Source of the DNA: Dissophora ornata
Taxonomy: Eukaryota; Mortierellomycota; Mortierellomycetes; Mortierellales; Mortierellaceae
Length of the DNA stretch: 64,000 nucleotides
Assembly: GCA_025201705.1 (NCBI GenBank)
Contig: MU616630.1
Coordinates: 1-64,000, forward strand
Direction of reading: 5' to 3'
Position numbers and translations under genes: made by a program. The notes below the pieces were generated by a model. That model was given only the letters and a program-made list of their open reading frames with translations, was not told where the DNA came from and searched no databases. Below are positions 48,299-60,053 of this stretch, one piece after another (the stretch's first letter is position 1; the number at the start of each line of letters is the position of its first letter).

Positions 48299-51200
48299 AT
48301 GGAGGCAGCACCCGAAAACTGCCTGCTCCATGTCGTAGCAGACCCCTCGCTCGAGACCATCCTCTCATCCGCCACAAACACTCTTCTCTCAATGGCGCTG
48401 GAAACAGCCTCAACAACAGCACTCGCTGCAACAACTGCCGTCGTAGCTGCAGCCACTGGTGCCACAACCTACTCAAGCAGTTCGCCTGCAGATCATCACT
48501 ACGACCACAATAGCAACTATAATGCGTACAAGATGCAGTCAGACGCAGAGGAACTGGTCTCGTATGGAACCCTTCCCCTTCTCCGGTCACTTTTCTCGTT
48601 TTCGTTCTCAGTCCTGGGCTTCATGACCATGACACTGCCTACTGCACTCTATCGTCTCCTCTCCTGGTCATTCACGTTACACCTGACGTTCACAACACTG
48701 CTGATCGCCATCGCCTTTATCTGCTTCGTGGCCTGGACTGTGATCCGCTACCGGGTCCTGACAAAGTATTCGCGTCTGCCAAAGACAAGTCAGGGAAAGC
48801 ACGGATCCTCCTTCGATCTGCACCCAGACAACCCCTTCAAAAGCCCTCAAGAGGAGAAAGAAGGGATGACTTACCCGGACGAGTTCCTAAGCGCCTTCCT
48901 CTCCAGCATAAAAATCTTTGGGTACCTGGAACAACCCGTCTTTCACGAGCTAGCCAGACACCTGCAGACACGCCGTTTGCCTGCAGGAGATACTATACTG
49001 CAGAACCCGGACCTCGAGCGGTCATTTTACATTGTGGTCGATGGATGTGTACAGGTCTTTGAGCAAGTTATCAAGGATGAAGATGATGACTACGATCAGG
49101 AGGACGATGACAGTGCCTCATGGGACGACCCTAATCATGGCTACCAGCTTCTGAACGAGGTCAAAAACGGAGGCACGCTCAGCAGCTTGTTCACAATCTT
49201 GACGCTATTTACAGAAAATGTTAAATTGCGCCACGAGGATGAGCCCTTGAAGGAGTTCAAGCGTTCAAATTCCATATCGCATTCCTGCAACGATGAACCG
49301 ACTAATACAACAGCCGCAGTCGATCCTGACCAACGCAAATGGAAACCTTCTTCTACTCATGGTTCTTCCGGACTTCGAACAAAGGTTAACATCCACACTC
49401 CGACCAGTCCACTCTCCAACCCGGATCACATGGCGCTCTTTGACGAGGATGGCGCCGAGGGGCCAGAAGGACAAGAGGCGCCTGAGAGCGAAGACAAGAC
49501 TCCTCGCCAGGCACACATTCGTGGGTTCGAAAACTTAGAGCAACAGGGCAGGCGGCAACAAACTCAAACGCGGGCCAAACCTGACGAGAATGGGGATCGA
49601 GCGTATGGGGCACCTAAAATGAGGCGCCGTGTTATTGTTGCCAGAGCCACGGTCGACACGACTCTTGCAGTCATCCCCGCTGAAGCCTTTCACCGTCTGA
49701 CCCAAAAGTTCCCTCAGGCTGCTGCTCATATTGTGCAGGTGATCCTGATCCGATTTCAACGTGTGACTCTCTTGACAGGACACAAGTATCTTGGCCTGAC
49801 AAAGGAGCTCTTGCGCATGGAGCGGAGCATCAATGAGATTGGAAGCTATGGTTTGCCACCAACCTTTTTTAGGCCCAAGACTATGGAGTATCTCAAGGCC
49901 AAGTTCAGCACTGTCCGGGACGAAAGCGACGACGACGAGCATCCCATTGCAATCAGGATCAAGAACTCTCGCAGGATGGAGAGCCCCATGGTAAGGATCA
50001 TTGCCTCTTTCCATTTTGAATTCTACTGCTCTTTAAGCTGCGTAATGGTGATTAACCCCCGACGGTGTTTTGTACCCACTGTATACTCGCAAGCGCACGG
50101 ACGAGGAACGATCTGCGATCCACAGCCCTAATCCTATGTCGCCAGAGATTGAGAGTAGTGACCATATTCGCCATGGCTCTGGATTCAGTGCCCTGATGGG
50201 CGACAACAGCGAGGAAGAAGACAATTATTTGCGTGATGTGGTCATGGAGTGTCTTTCCAGAAGTATTGGACTTGTCCAGGCCCCACCGCCAAAACCCAAT
50301 AGCAGCAGTTTACGCCAGGATATGAAGGTGACGGGCAGCTCGGAGTACTTCTCAGCGATGTTCCAGGCCAGTTTGAATGGCAGTACAGTCAACGGAGCAG
50401 GAGGGTATCCTATGCGGAAGACTGGATCATCGACGACCAACTCGGACACCGCAAGCATCGGCATGGATGATCTCAACACATCCAACTCATCGTCAACGGT
50501 ACCGTCGGTGATGAGCGAGATGGAAAACGATGTGGAGATCATGTACTTCCCTGCAGGAGCTAACTTGGTTGAGGAAGGCGAACGCAACGCAGGATTGTTT
50601 TTCGTCATTGATGGCGTCTTGGACGTTACGATCTCGCCAAAACAGGACTTCAAGCAGCAGACTGCGACGGCTGCGGAACATCCCAGAAACATGTTTGGCC
50701 ACCATCTTTCATCGCTGGATTTGAAAGCAAACATCCCATCTCAAGGCCCCACAAAGGCGTCAAATCCTAAACTCAGCAGCGGGTCTATTCGCAAGAAGCG
50801 TGGTCATCCTTTGTTCTCGATCCAGGCAGGAGGTCTTGCTGGCTACTTATCTGCATTGTCGGGATATCCCTCCTTTGTGACAATTAGTGCCAGAACGAAT
50901 GCTTATGTGGGGTACTTGTCGAAGGCATCGTTGGATCGTCTCATGGAACGCAACCCTACGGTTCTGCTGACGCTTGCTAAGCGGCTCATCACTTTGGTCT
51001 CACCCATCGGTATGTTATATTTTCGGGTTACTGGTTGAGGGATTTGCCCTGAAATAGATCTCTCATTCACGCAAGTGCTCACATCCTTTTTTTTGTATCA
51101 TGCACAGTGCTTCATTTGGATTACGCAATGGAGTGGATGCAAGTCTCTGCTAGTCAGGTTCTACACCGACAAGGAGACGACTGCGACTCGATCTACATTG

Positions 51201-53098
51201 TCTTGAACGGCCGTCTTCGAACCATCATTGAAAAGGAGCCAGGCAAGATTGAGATTCTAAGTGAATACAGTCAAGGTGAATCCGTAGGAGAGATGGAGGT
51301 GGTCATGGGCACGCCCTTCCCTTCGACCTTGCATGCTATCCGTGACACGGAGGTCGCTAGGATGCCTAAGACTCTCTTCAACGCGTTGGCGTTGCGACAC
51401 CCGGAGATCACGATCAGAATATCAAGACTGATAGCCCAACGCGCAAGCGACGCCATCGGTAGCAGAATGAATGACCTGAAGGCTGTTGGAGTGTCACCTG
51501 ATTCGGCGATCAATAATTCGAACCTGAGGACTATCGGTATCTTGCCGGTTTCGTCGAGTGTGCCAGTGAGCGAGTTTGCAGATCGACTGAGGGCGGCACT
51601 GATTGGGATCGGGTCGACGTGCACGCTATTGAACCATAGCACAGTGATCGGTCTCTTAGGCAAGCATGCTTTCACAAAAATTGGCAAGCTGAAGTTGGAT
51701 AGCTGGTTGAACGAGCAGGAGGAAATGTCGCAGATTGTGCTCTACCTGGCAGATGGTGGACTGACATCTCCTTGGACCCAGACTTGTATCCGTCAGGCGG
51801 ATTGTATCTTATTGGTGGGTCATGGAGATGAAGATCCCGCCATTGGAGATCATGAGAGACTTTTGATCAGTATGAAGACGACAGCGCGCAAGGAGTTGGT
51901 TCTGTTGCACGCGAACCGTCATTGCGAACCCGGATCGACGGCGGCGTGGCTGAAATCGAGAGTGTGGGTACATGCGCATCATCATGTGCAGATGCCCTAC
52001 AAGGGTCCAACGATGTTGGGCGCACAGTCCAGGAAGAAGACGATCATGAACCTGAAAGAACACTTGGAAAAGTTCTATACAAACATTCGGCACAGCAATT
52101 CGCAGAAGAGTCCTGCATTCAATGGGAACAGGAGTGATTTTGCGAGATTGGCAAGACGTTTGACAGGTCGCACTGTTGGTTTAGTCTTGGGAGGAGGTGG
52201 AGCTCGCGGTATTGCGCATATTGGAGTTATCCGTGCGCTTGAGGAGGCTGGAATACCAATTGATATTGTGGGAGGCACAAGTATGGGTGCGTTCATTGGT
52301 GGTCTCTACGCGCGCGAGTCCGATAACGTAGCGATCTTTGGACGAGCCAAGATGTTCGCAGGTCGCATGGCGGCTAAATGGCGCATGGTTGCAGATTTCA
52401 CGTACCCTGTGACATCCTGGACGACAGGTCATGCATTTAACCGCGGAATCTGGAAGTGCTTTAGCGATACGCAGATCCAGGATTTCTGGCTGTCGTACTA
52501 TTGCAACACGACCAATATTACGTTCTCGAGAATGGAGATGCATCAGGCCGGATATGCGTGGCGCTACATCCGCGCTTCAATGTCATTGTCAGGTTTCTTG
52601 CCGCCCCTCTGCGATAACGGTCATATGCTTGTGGACGGTGGGTACATGGACAACTTGCCAGTCGAGTTTATGCAGTCCTTGGGAGCGAACACGATCTTTG
52701 CGGTGGATGTGGGCAGTGATGATGATACGACGCTGCAGTACTACGGCGACAGTCTCTCGGGATGGCTTGTGTTGTTGAACAAGTGGAACCCGTTCTCGAA
52801 TGTGTACCGCAACATCCCCAACTTGGCGGATTTGCAATCAAGACTGGCGTATGTGTCGAGTGTGAAGCAGCTGGAGGCTGCAAAGGCGACTCCGGGCATG
52901 TTTTACTTGAAGCCGCCGGTGCAAGACTTTGGCACATTGGAGTTTGGACGGTTCCTGGAGATTTGTGATGTCGGGTACGAGTACGGAAAGGAGATGCTGG
53001 AAAAGTGGAGAAAAGAAGGCAAGTTTAGACACTTGCTCTCCGAGAACGAGACGGCGAAGAGCCGGCGGGGCAAGCGCATCCGTCGCAATTCTATCTAG
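48299..53098 (+). CDS. NTE1: Lysophospholipase NTE1 (neuropathy target esterase homologue)
   Basis: ER-membrane phospholipase B that deacylates phosphatidylcholine to glycerophosphocholine. Exons 48299-49990, 50094-51009 and 51108-53098 keep phase and give 1532 aa (yeast 1679). Two hydrophobic segments lie near 95-155 (FSFSFSVLGFMTMTLPTAL; LTFTTLLIAIAFICFVAW). Three cyclic-nucleotide-binding-like domains follow: the first near 200-260 (ERSFYIVVDGCVQVFEQ), a second in exon 2 (NAGLFFVIDGVLDV) and a third at the start of exon 3 (CDSIYIVLNGRLRTI). The patatin domain has the oxyanion GGGGARG (about 1230), the nucleophile elbow GTSMG (Ser about 1260) and the catalytic Asp in LVDGGYMDNLP (about 1378). 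All catalytic residues are present. The regulatory domains are not known to bind cAMP in fungi. Confidence 0.95.
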
Positions 53099-53235
53099 AT
53101 CAAAAAAGCAAACATTTGCATACATGCATGGTACATATTTCGTAATACACAAGCATAACTCAGTTCATGGCATGTTTATTATGGTGGCAATGACCGTGAT
53201 GATGGTGATGACAGGATTACAAGGCACGCGTGCTC

Positions 53236-55773
53236 TCAGCACACAGAGACCGCGAGTGCAATGGCGACCAGGCAACAAGAAATCTGTGCCAACGATGGGT
53301 ATGCTCCAATAGGCCCAAAAAGCGCCATTCCATCCGAGGAAGCAGCTTGATTCTTTGCCTTATGCTTCCCACCGCCACCGGCCTTCGCCCTTTTCTTTTC
53401 CTCGTTATGCAGCTGCCGATTGTTTTTCTCCAGTTCCTTCGTCTTCCTCTCATTCTCTGCCGCGTCCAGTCTTTCGTCCAACTCTTTCTGTTTCAATAGT
53501 ACGTCCTTCAGCTGCGGTTGGCTTGCTCCAACATCCATCGCAAACGATCCGACGCTCAAGTGCTGTGTAATATGAGCGCTTGGATCAGCGACAGAATCAG
53601 GGGAGATGGGTTTTGGGGAAAAAGCCCAGCAAAAGTCTTGTTCCTGGCCTGGTGTTAACTTGTAGTCGAGGTTGCGGGTTCGGACGGGACGCGTGAACTG
53701 CACGATGAATTTGGAGGCGTCTGGGAAAATGGTGGTGTTGGCGCCTCCGGGGTTGGAGTTGTGTAACACATACTCGTTTGGCGGGTACAGACTTGCCTCT
53801 GCGGCGCTATCACCCAAAGGATTGTTTCCACTGCTGCGACCGACCAATGTGGGTTCAACGTAAGCATGGCTAGTTCGACGGGATAGCACAGCGCCACGGG
53901 GCCCACCTCCATTCTGGGGGGTGGGGTTGGGCCAGAAAATGAGGAGGTCAGCCATGGTCATGGCGTAGCCGATTCCGAGCGAAATCCAGCCAGTTTCAGC
54001 AGCCGCGCGTTCAATGTGGAAGGTGGCGAAGTATCCGTCGTCCGAGAGTGAGACGTTGACGCAGAATTGAGGAGTGCAGTGATGTGCGCCTTGGACGGAG
54101 GGGATCATGCCGCGTGTGCGGAGCGCGTCGGGCATCACAGGCGATGCTGGAACTGGTTGGGCCGCAGGTTCTGGTGAGGTCGTAGGCACTGGTGGAGTCA
54201 CAAGTACTGGCGAAGTCGCAGGTGCAGGTGCTGGGAGTAACGATACAGGGGTATTTTTCTCGTCCTCACCGATCTCGAGCGCGTCTTCAGGGATGAATAC
54301 GTTCCCAACCTCTTCTTCTTCTTTACCCTGAACCCCCGCTTCTTCGTCCTCATTTTCTTTGTTGGCCTCAGAGGCTACTGGTACCTGACCATCTCCATTG
54401 TTTTTGATCCCTGAGCCGTCTTGCTGGGTCACTGAAAGGATGTGTGGGCTCTTGTCGTCGACCACGTCTTTCAAAGATGGATCTTGGATGATGCTGTTTT
54501 CTTGCAGGAGTATTTTTTGCTGTTGGTTCTGTTGTTGTTGGTTCTGCTGCGGCAACCCCTGCCAAGGCGCTTGGAGATTGGTGGCATGGTGATGATGATG
54601 ATGTGCAAGGACGCGGTTCTGCGTACGGTCGCCCCGACTACCCGTTCCTGTTCCCGTCTCGAGCTTCACAGTAGACTCGTCTCCATTTTGAACATCATCA
54701 TTGGCCAGCTTATCAAAGTTTTCGTAGTTTTTGTTCAGTTTGTGGACGACAACGATCTCCCCGTCTTGCTCCTCGACAACCTTTGTTTGGTCCTCTTTCC
54801 TTTTCTCCTCCTCCTCTCCTTTGTTTTCCTCAGAGACGGATCCAATCTTTGACTGTTGTTCCTTCTTGTAGGTCTCCAGCTCGGCCACGGCTGCAGCATG
54901 GTACTGATCCAGAAGCTTTTCGGCCATCTGACTAGCAAGTTCTTCCTTGTCCCTGTGGTCCACCTTCTCCCTCTCTTTCTTCTGTTTCTTTGACGTACTC
55001 TCCTCATTCATCTTCGCGTCCCCCTTTTTCACATCCCATGTATTCACTGAGACCACACCGGATTCCACAATCGGATCATCGCCTTCCTCAGTATGACCCT
55101 CACCCTTAACTCCCTCCTCCCTGCTGTCTGTGTTTGAGGTAGAGGATCCCCGAAGGGACTTTATAACATCGGATCCCTTGCGATAAGTCGAGTCCTCAGA
55201 TTGTGATTGCTTGTCGCTACCGGCGCTCTTGAACGGTCTGCTACGGAAAAGAAAGTTTCTGCCTTCGTTCGGATAAAGCTTCTCAAGTTCTTCAACCGAC
55301 GGAACTTCATGGTCCAGCTCAAACCGCACCCCTCCATCGCCGGCAGCACTGTTGCCATCGCCGGATTCATTTTGAATCAACTCGGACTCGACCCTGACGG
55401 GTTTGGCGACCCCGTCGATGACAGGGACCTTGATGAGCGGACGACGATCAATTTCGACTTGTGATGACGATAGACTTTCTATGTTAATGCCTACGCTTGC
55501 GTCAGAGACCACGTTGCCATAATATCGCGTTAGAGGAAAAGCGTGGTGGTCTTTTTTTTTTTTTTTTTTTGTGACAAACTGCGAAAATTGGATTTGAAAA
55601 AGGGAATATAATATTTTTCTTTTTTCTATTTTCTTTAGTTTACCTGTGTTGCTCTGCTCTGCTGACGCGTCATCGCGCGCGAAAGGACTTTGCGCTTGAG
55701 AAGATGCGATCAATAGAACAGCGATTCCTAGCAAGAGGACCCGCCGCTTGGCTGAGATTTGGTATGCCGCCAT
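53236..55773 (-). CDS. Secreted DOMON-domain protein with charged linker and hydrophobic C-terminus
   Basis: Predicted cell-surface protein. Exons 55644-55773 and 53236-55490 (minus strand) give 794 aa; the 153-bp intron is a multiple of three without a stop and ends AAGCGTAG. A signal peptide (RRVLLLGIAVLLIASSQAQS) opens the protein. Residues 45-500 are low-complexity, rich in Glu, Lys, Gln and Asp with coiled-coil stretches, and include a natural run of six His (HHHHHH, about 54580-54600). The DOMON domain lies near 545-715: HHCTPQFCVNVSLSDDGYFATFHIE, TGWISLGIGYAMTMADLLIFW and QDFCWAFSPKP. DOMON domains bind haem or sugar. A second charged helix and a hydrophobic C-terminus (ISCCLVAIALAVSVC) follow, fitting a GPI-anchor signal. 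No cytochrome b561 or dopamine-beta-hydroxylase catalytic domain is attached. Function is unknown. Confidence 0.85.
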   Translation of the reverse strand: MAAYQISAKRRVLLLGIAVLLIASSQAQSPFARDDASAEQSNTGKLKKIEKRKILYSLFQIQFSQFVTKKKKKKDHHAFPLTRYYGNVVSDASVGINIESLSSSQVEIDRRPLIKVPVIDGVAKPVRVESELIQNESGDGNSAAGDGGVRFELDHEVPSVEELEKLYPNEGRNFLFRSRPFKSAGSDKQSQSEDSTYRKGSDVIKSLRGSSTSNTDSREEGVKGEGHTEEGDDPIVESGVVSVNTWDVKKGDAKMNEESTSKKQKKEREKVDHRDKEELASQMAEKLLDQYHAAAVAELETYKKEQQSKIGSVSEENKGEEEEKRKEDQTKVVEEQDGEIVVVHKLNKNYENFDKLANDDVQNGDESTVKLETGTGTGSRGDRTQNRVLAHHHHHHATNLQAPWQGLPQQNQQQQNQQQKILLQENSIIQDPSLKDVVDDKSPHILSVTQQDGSGIKNNGDGQVPVASEANKENEDEEAGVQGKEEEEVGNVFIPEDALEIGEDEKNTPVSLLPAPAPATSPVLVTPPVPTTSPEPAAQPVPASPVMPDALRTRGMIPSVQGAHHCTPQFCVNVSLSDDGYFATFHIERAAAETGWISLGIGYAMTMADLLIFWPNPTPQNGGGPRGAVLSRRTSHAYVEPTLVGRSSGNNPLGDSAAEASLYPPNEYVLHNSNPGGANTTIFPDASKFIVQFTRPVRTRNLDYKLTPGQEQDFCWAFSPKPISPDSVADPSAHITQHLSVGSFAMDVGASQPQLKDVLLKQKELDERLDAAENERKTKELEKNNRQLHNEEKKRAKAGGGGKHKAKNQAASSDGMALFGPIGAYPSLAQISCCLVAIALAVSVC

Positions 55774-56270
55774 AATTTTTTTTTTGTATTTTTGTATTAT
55801 TTTTTTTTCCTTGGGCGCTTCTCTGATTCAAATCATAAAAGGCGATACAATAAGTGTTCTGAGGATCAGAAGAGATGATGGACTGTAAGGCCGTGGATAG
55901 CAGAGTGGGGTGGATAAAAAAAAAGGTAAAGGATAAGAAGAGTTGAACGACAAGAAGTGGCAGAAGCAATGGAACAAGATAAGAAGCATAAGAAAGGGGC
56001 GGCGGAATCATCAATCAACCATCATCAGCATTCCAGTCTTTACCAACTAAAGAAAAAGGGGGTCGACAGAAAAATCTGTGATCGTGCCGAGCAAACAGCC
56101 ATCGCAAGACATCAGGGGATAGACAATGGTATTAGCTCGCGAATTCATTTTCACACTCTTGTGGTCAACAAAGCACGCAATTCAATTCAAAATTATTTAA
56201 TTTTTTTTTTTTTTTATATCTCTAGTACTGCGAGCGTTCTTCTTTTTCAGTTTCCTACATGGCTATGCGA
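55774..56270. other. DOMON gene promoter and AP-1 beta 3' flank
   Basis: About 500 bp. Both genes are on the minus strand. The sequence has A/T runs (55776-55812, 56201-56217) and only chance ORFs. Confidence 0.45.
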
Positions 56271-59041
56271 CTAAAACAAATCCAACAAGTCATTCACCGC
56301 CGAAGGTTGCTTCGGTTGTTGTGCTTGCTGTTGCTGTTGCTGCTGACCTCCTGATGGCTGCCCAAAGCCGAATCCACCGAGGTCTCCGAAATGATTGGTC
56401 GTTGGTGACATAATGCCCTGGCTCTGTTGTTGCTGGTTTCCTGCGTTCATGACGTTCATACCCGCCATACCTCCAAATACGCCGCTTGATGAGCCCATAT
56501 CCGAAGACATGTCAAACAAATCTGCGCTATAGTTGGGCCCTCCACTGTTCGTGGCTGGTTTGTTGCCAGAGATTGGTGGCGAGCTGTATGCAGGTTCGGA
56601 CGATCCGAAATCGAGATCCAACAGATCCGCCATCGCGTTCTTGGGTGCTGCTCCAGCCCCTGCTGCCACTGGCGAGTCGTCGCCCATGATCTGTTCCTCG
56701 TCTCTTGCACTAGAAAAGATACGGAACAAATAAATATATCGCGTTAGGTCATGTTGGGATTTCCTCCGGCTGCCAGTAATAACAAAAAAATACATGAGGA
56801 ACACGTACTCGGCAACGGCAGCCTTGCGAACGGCGTCTGCACCATATGCCTTGTTACCCATGAATGCTGTCGGTGGCTTATGATACACAGACGCCAACGT
56901 TGAGATGTTATTGATCAACTCATCCATTAGCGCAGGAGAGATCTTGTCTGCACTCGATTCGGCCGAGATTGGGGGCTTCTCCGACAACACTACAGCCTTG
57001 GCCGCCTGAGGATCCGTCGACAACAGTCTCCAGTAGACATAGGCCCTGTCTCTGGTATCAGGGTTATCAATCTCTTGTGTTGCCGTCTGAAGAACTCGGT
57101 GGACAATCTCCTGCGACTGCGAGGGCTTTTTCAAGAACAGTTTCACAGTTGCTGTGAGCAGCTGCAGCTGCACTTGAGAATTCTCCTCCAAGAATGTCTC
57201 CAAAAAGTTCTCGATCAACTCATCTGCATTATCAATGCGCTCCGCGTATTCTCCAATGATCCAGATCAGCGAGCCCTTGGCTTCGGGCTCATCGAGCGAG
57301 TCGAGGTTCTGGCAGAGTGTTGGGATAATGGCCTCATAACGCTTGGGGTACTTGCGGAAGATGTCCTTGATCACAATAATGGCCTCCTGGACAACATAGT
57401 TGACCTTGGTATTGATGAGATCCAGGAGAACATTCACGCATCTCTCTGAAGCCTCGTCGATGATAATAGCACAACGTCCGATCGCGCGAACTGCCTTTCG
57501 CACGAAATCGACGTCAACCTCGGAGGCGTATTCTTTGAGTTCAGACAAGATCTGATCAATGTTCCTGTCATTGCACAGTTTGATCATAATCTCCAGCTTC
57601 TCACGCTTGACATAAGGTGGGTCGTTGTACTTGCAGAAGAAAACGCGGACATCGTTCTGGAGGATATCGGGGCGCTTTTGCAAAATCAAGTTGATGTTCC
57701 TGAGTGACACATACTGGACTTCAGGTGCGGATGCCAGGAGGGAAACTAACGGAATAATGAAATGCAGTGTCAGCGATATACCTCTCGAAATTCGCGATAT
57801 TACGTCCATGATCCCGTCAACTTACCAAGAGGTGGCGACATCTTTTTCACCAAGCCCTTTATGAACTCCTCGCTCTTGATATACCTCAAGAAGATCATGA
57901 GAACTCTGATAGCCGACAGGACCACGGACCCATTGGCGTGCTGCAATCGAGGAACAACCCTCTCGCAAATATTCTCTGCTTCCTTGGAATCCAATGGTCT
58001 ATAGTCTGCCAGTGATGTCAGGATCGCAATCTGACCCCACTCTGTGCACTCGTTCAGTGCCGCTAGCATCTTGTTCATGATCGCGACATTGACCACAAAC
58101 ACATCCTTAGTCGCGGATGACTCTTGCATCTCTGCCAGGGCTGTCACAGCATTGGCGACAACCATTGGTGTAGAGTCCGAGACAAGATCCATCAACATGG
58201 TCACAAATCCGTTCTCAATCGCACGCTCCTGATCCAGATCCCACAACTTTGCTACACAGATGGCGGCCGTCTTGCGAACATATGGGTTATCGTCCTGAAG
58301 ACACTTTCTGAGGGGTTCGCATAGGTGATCCAGAATCTTGTCGACGCGAATGCATCCCATAGTGCGGATAGCCAAGGCACGGATCAATGGGTTGACGTGA
58401 TCCGTGTCCTGAACGTTTCCAGTTGATTGAAAGGACAGCGTGTGAGAATTGGGCGTCAGGGTTGAAAATGTCATTTTAAGTTCTCTGCAGATGAAGAGTC
58501 TCCGGATGTACCTTCACGAATGTGTTGACGGCCAAGATGACAAGGTCTGGGTTCGACTTGGCGTAGTTCATCAGGTATAGGTAAACCAGTTTTTTCTAAA
58601 TGAATTGCGCGTGAGGCACATCATCCAGTGTTAGCCCATCGACAGTTTTTTCTCCTCCTTGCCTTGGGTGAGAGAAAAAAAAAAGAGTAAAAAGGCAAAG
58701 CGCCTGTCTTGAACTGCAGATCACGAGTCGTACCATCTCCAAGTCTTCTGTCTGCATGTTCTTCACGACCTGTGGGAACAATGAGCTGACATCCTTGCCA
58801 ACAGTCATGTTGGCGATAACACGTTTGACTGCATCCTTGCGCCTCTCGCGGTACTCGCTGTTTAAGTCCACCAACAGCTCAGCATTTTCGCCTATATTAA
58901 AGCCGCAAAAATTAGCTTTGTTCAGCTGATATCTCCATGCATGCTGTGCTCGATCGAAGGACCTGTTCATTTATGTTGATGATGAACGTTACCCTTCGTG
59001 CTGGTGGCAAAAAACTTTGGTTTAAAAGCGTCGATGTTCAT
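56271..59041 (-). CDS. APL2: AP-1 clathrin adaptor beta subunit (ear-less)
   Basis: Large subunit of the AP-1 clathrin adaptor acting at trans-Golgi and endosomes. Six minus-strand exons keep phase and give 749 aa: 58993-59041, 58734-58891, 58512-58595, 57826-58408, 56809-57745 and 56271-56709. The trunk is complete: [103 protein letters not shown] [35 protein letters not shown] and [13 protein letters not shown]. After [12 protein letters not shown] a hinge contains DLLDLDF, Gln-rich and Gly-rich stretches, and the protein ends VNDLLDLF, a clathrin-box-like terminus. The C-terminal ear domain of animal beta-1/beta-2 is missing, as in yeast Apl2 (726 aa). Beta-2 of AP-2 is the alternative identity. 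Confidence 0.92.
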
Positions 59042-59183
59042 CTCCAGATGACTAACTCAACAGGGCGGTTGTAAATACAAGTGGGGGGGAGAAAGACGAC
59101 GAGCTGTGTCCAGGGGGGATGAAGAAAGGTGTGGAGAAGGGATGACAAGGAAGGGATGGCGTGGATGGGCAGCGACCAGGGTG

Positions 59184-59469
59184 ATGAAGTTTCCCCCCAA
59201 TTGCATGCGCGTGAAGGAACACTGGCCGAAGTGGCTCACACGTGACGAGCGCGAACATTACGTCTCCGAATTTATACAGGAGGTCATCTTGCCAGGTATA
59301 CTTGCGGCCCAGAAGACTGGTGCACCATGGTGTGGTGTGCAGAGCCTCAGCACCTGAGCAAAGCAGCGGCACCGCCTCGCAGGAGGACATGCGACCAGTT
59401 CTCGCACCCTTGGTCGACGGGTTCTACCAAGTTGCCACTGACCTGAGCCGTTTTTGTGTGATACCTTGA
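59184..59469 (+). pseudogene. Possible remnant of a coding sequence with a frame change
   Basis: A frame from the ATG at 59184 to a stop at 59357 reads like protein (EHWPKWLTRDEREHYVSEF, QEVILPGILAAQK). A second frame then continues to 59469 with similar quality (QEDMRPVLAPLVDGFYQVA). The frames overlap near 59300-59357, which would fit a small insertion or deletion in an older gene. It lies immediately upstream of the AP-1 beta start, on the other strand. I do not know the family, and the case is weak. Confidence 0.3.
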
Positions 59470-60053
59470 GGGGACAGCTTGAACCATTTATCGATTTCGT
59501 AGGCTGAGAATCGCTTAAACAAGTACGGAACTATCGTGATCTTGTCTGTCACTCTAGGAAGCGATGATCGTCCGCATTTGCCAGAGCTCTATAACCGCCT
59601 TCTCGGCAGATTTATATGATCGTTTCCGCTGTATTAAGAGCATAATCATGCGCAGGACTAATAAAAACCTCAGCATTACTACAAAGGAAACATCGTCTAC
59701 GATATAACGCGAATGATCGTCAGAGTTTAAAATCTATCTGCAAGGGGCTGCCCCTGGTTCCTATGCGCGACAAGAGGCAGACAGATAATACAGATAATAT
59801 TCCAATGTGTAGAGTTGGCATTGTCTGCATCGGACACTGAAGAACACCCAGCAATCGCTCGTGCCATGAGCTCCATCCTCTACTCGGCCTGGTTCCTCTT
59901 GCTCGCATTTCCTGTTGTCAAAGATAAACAGACGGCATCAATAACGTTTATCACAATGGGCTGGCCGATATTGGCGAACGGAACCCCTTTTTTTTAATGA
60001 TGGATCCTCCTCCTCCTCTTCCCACGCGCTCACTGCTTCTCCACATAACCATC
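59470..60053. other. Intergenic, promoter side of Crinkler-LRR gene
   Basis: About 580 bp without a supported gene. The last 50 bp are a C/T-rich leader (CCTCCTCCTCCTC) before the ATG at 60054. Confidence 0.45.

Noticed and set aside
54575..54605. Six consecutive histidines in the DOMON protein taken as a vector tag
   Set aside because: It lies in the middle of a natural low-complexity region with fungal flanking sequence, so it is a native run and not vector contamination.
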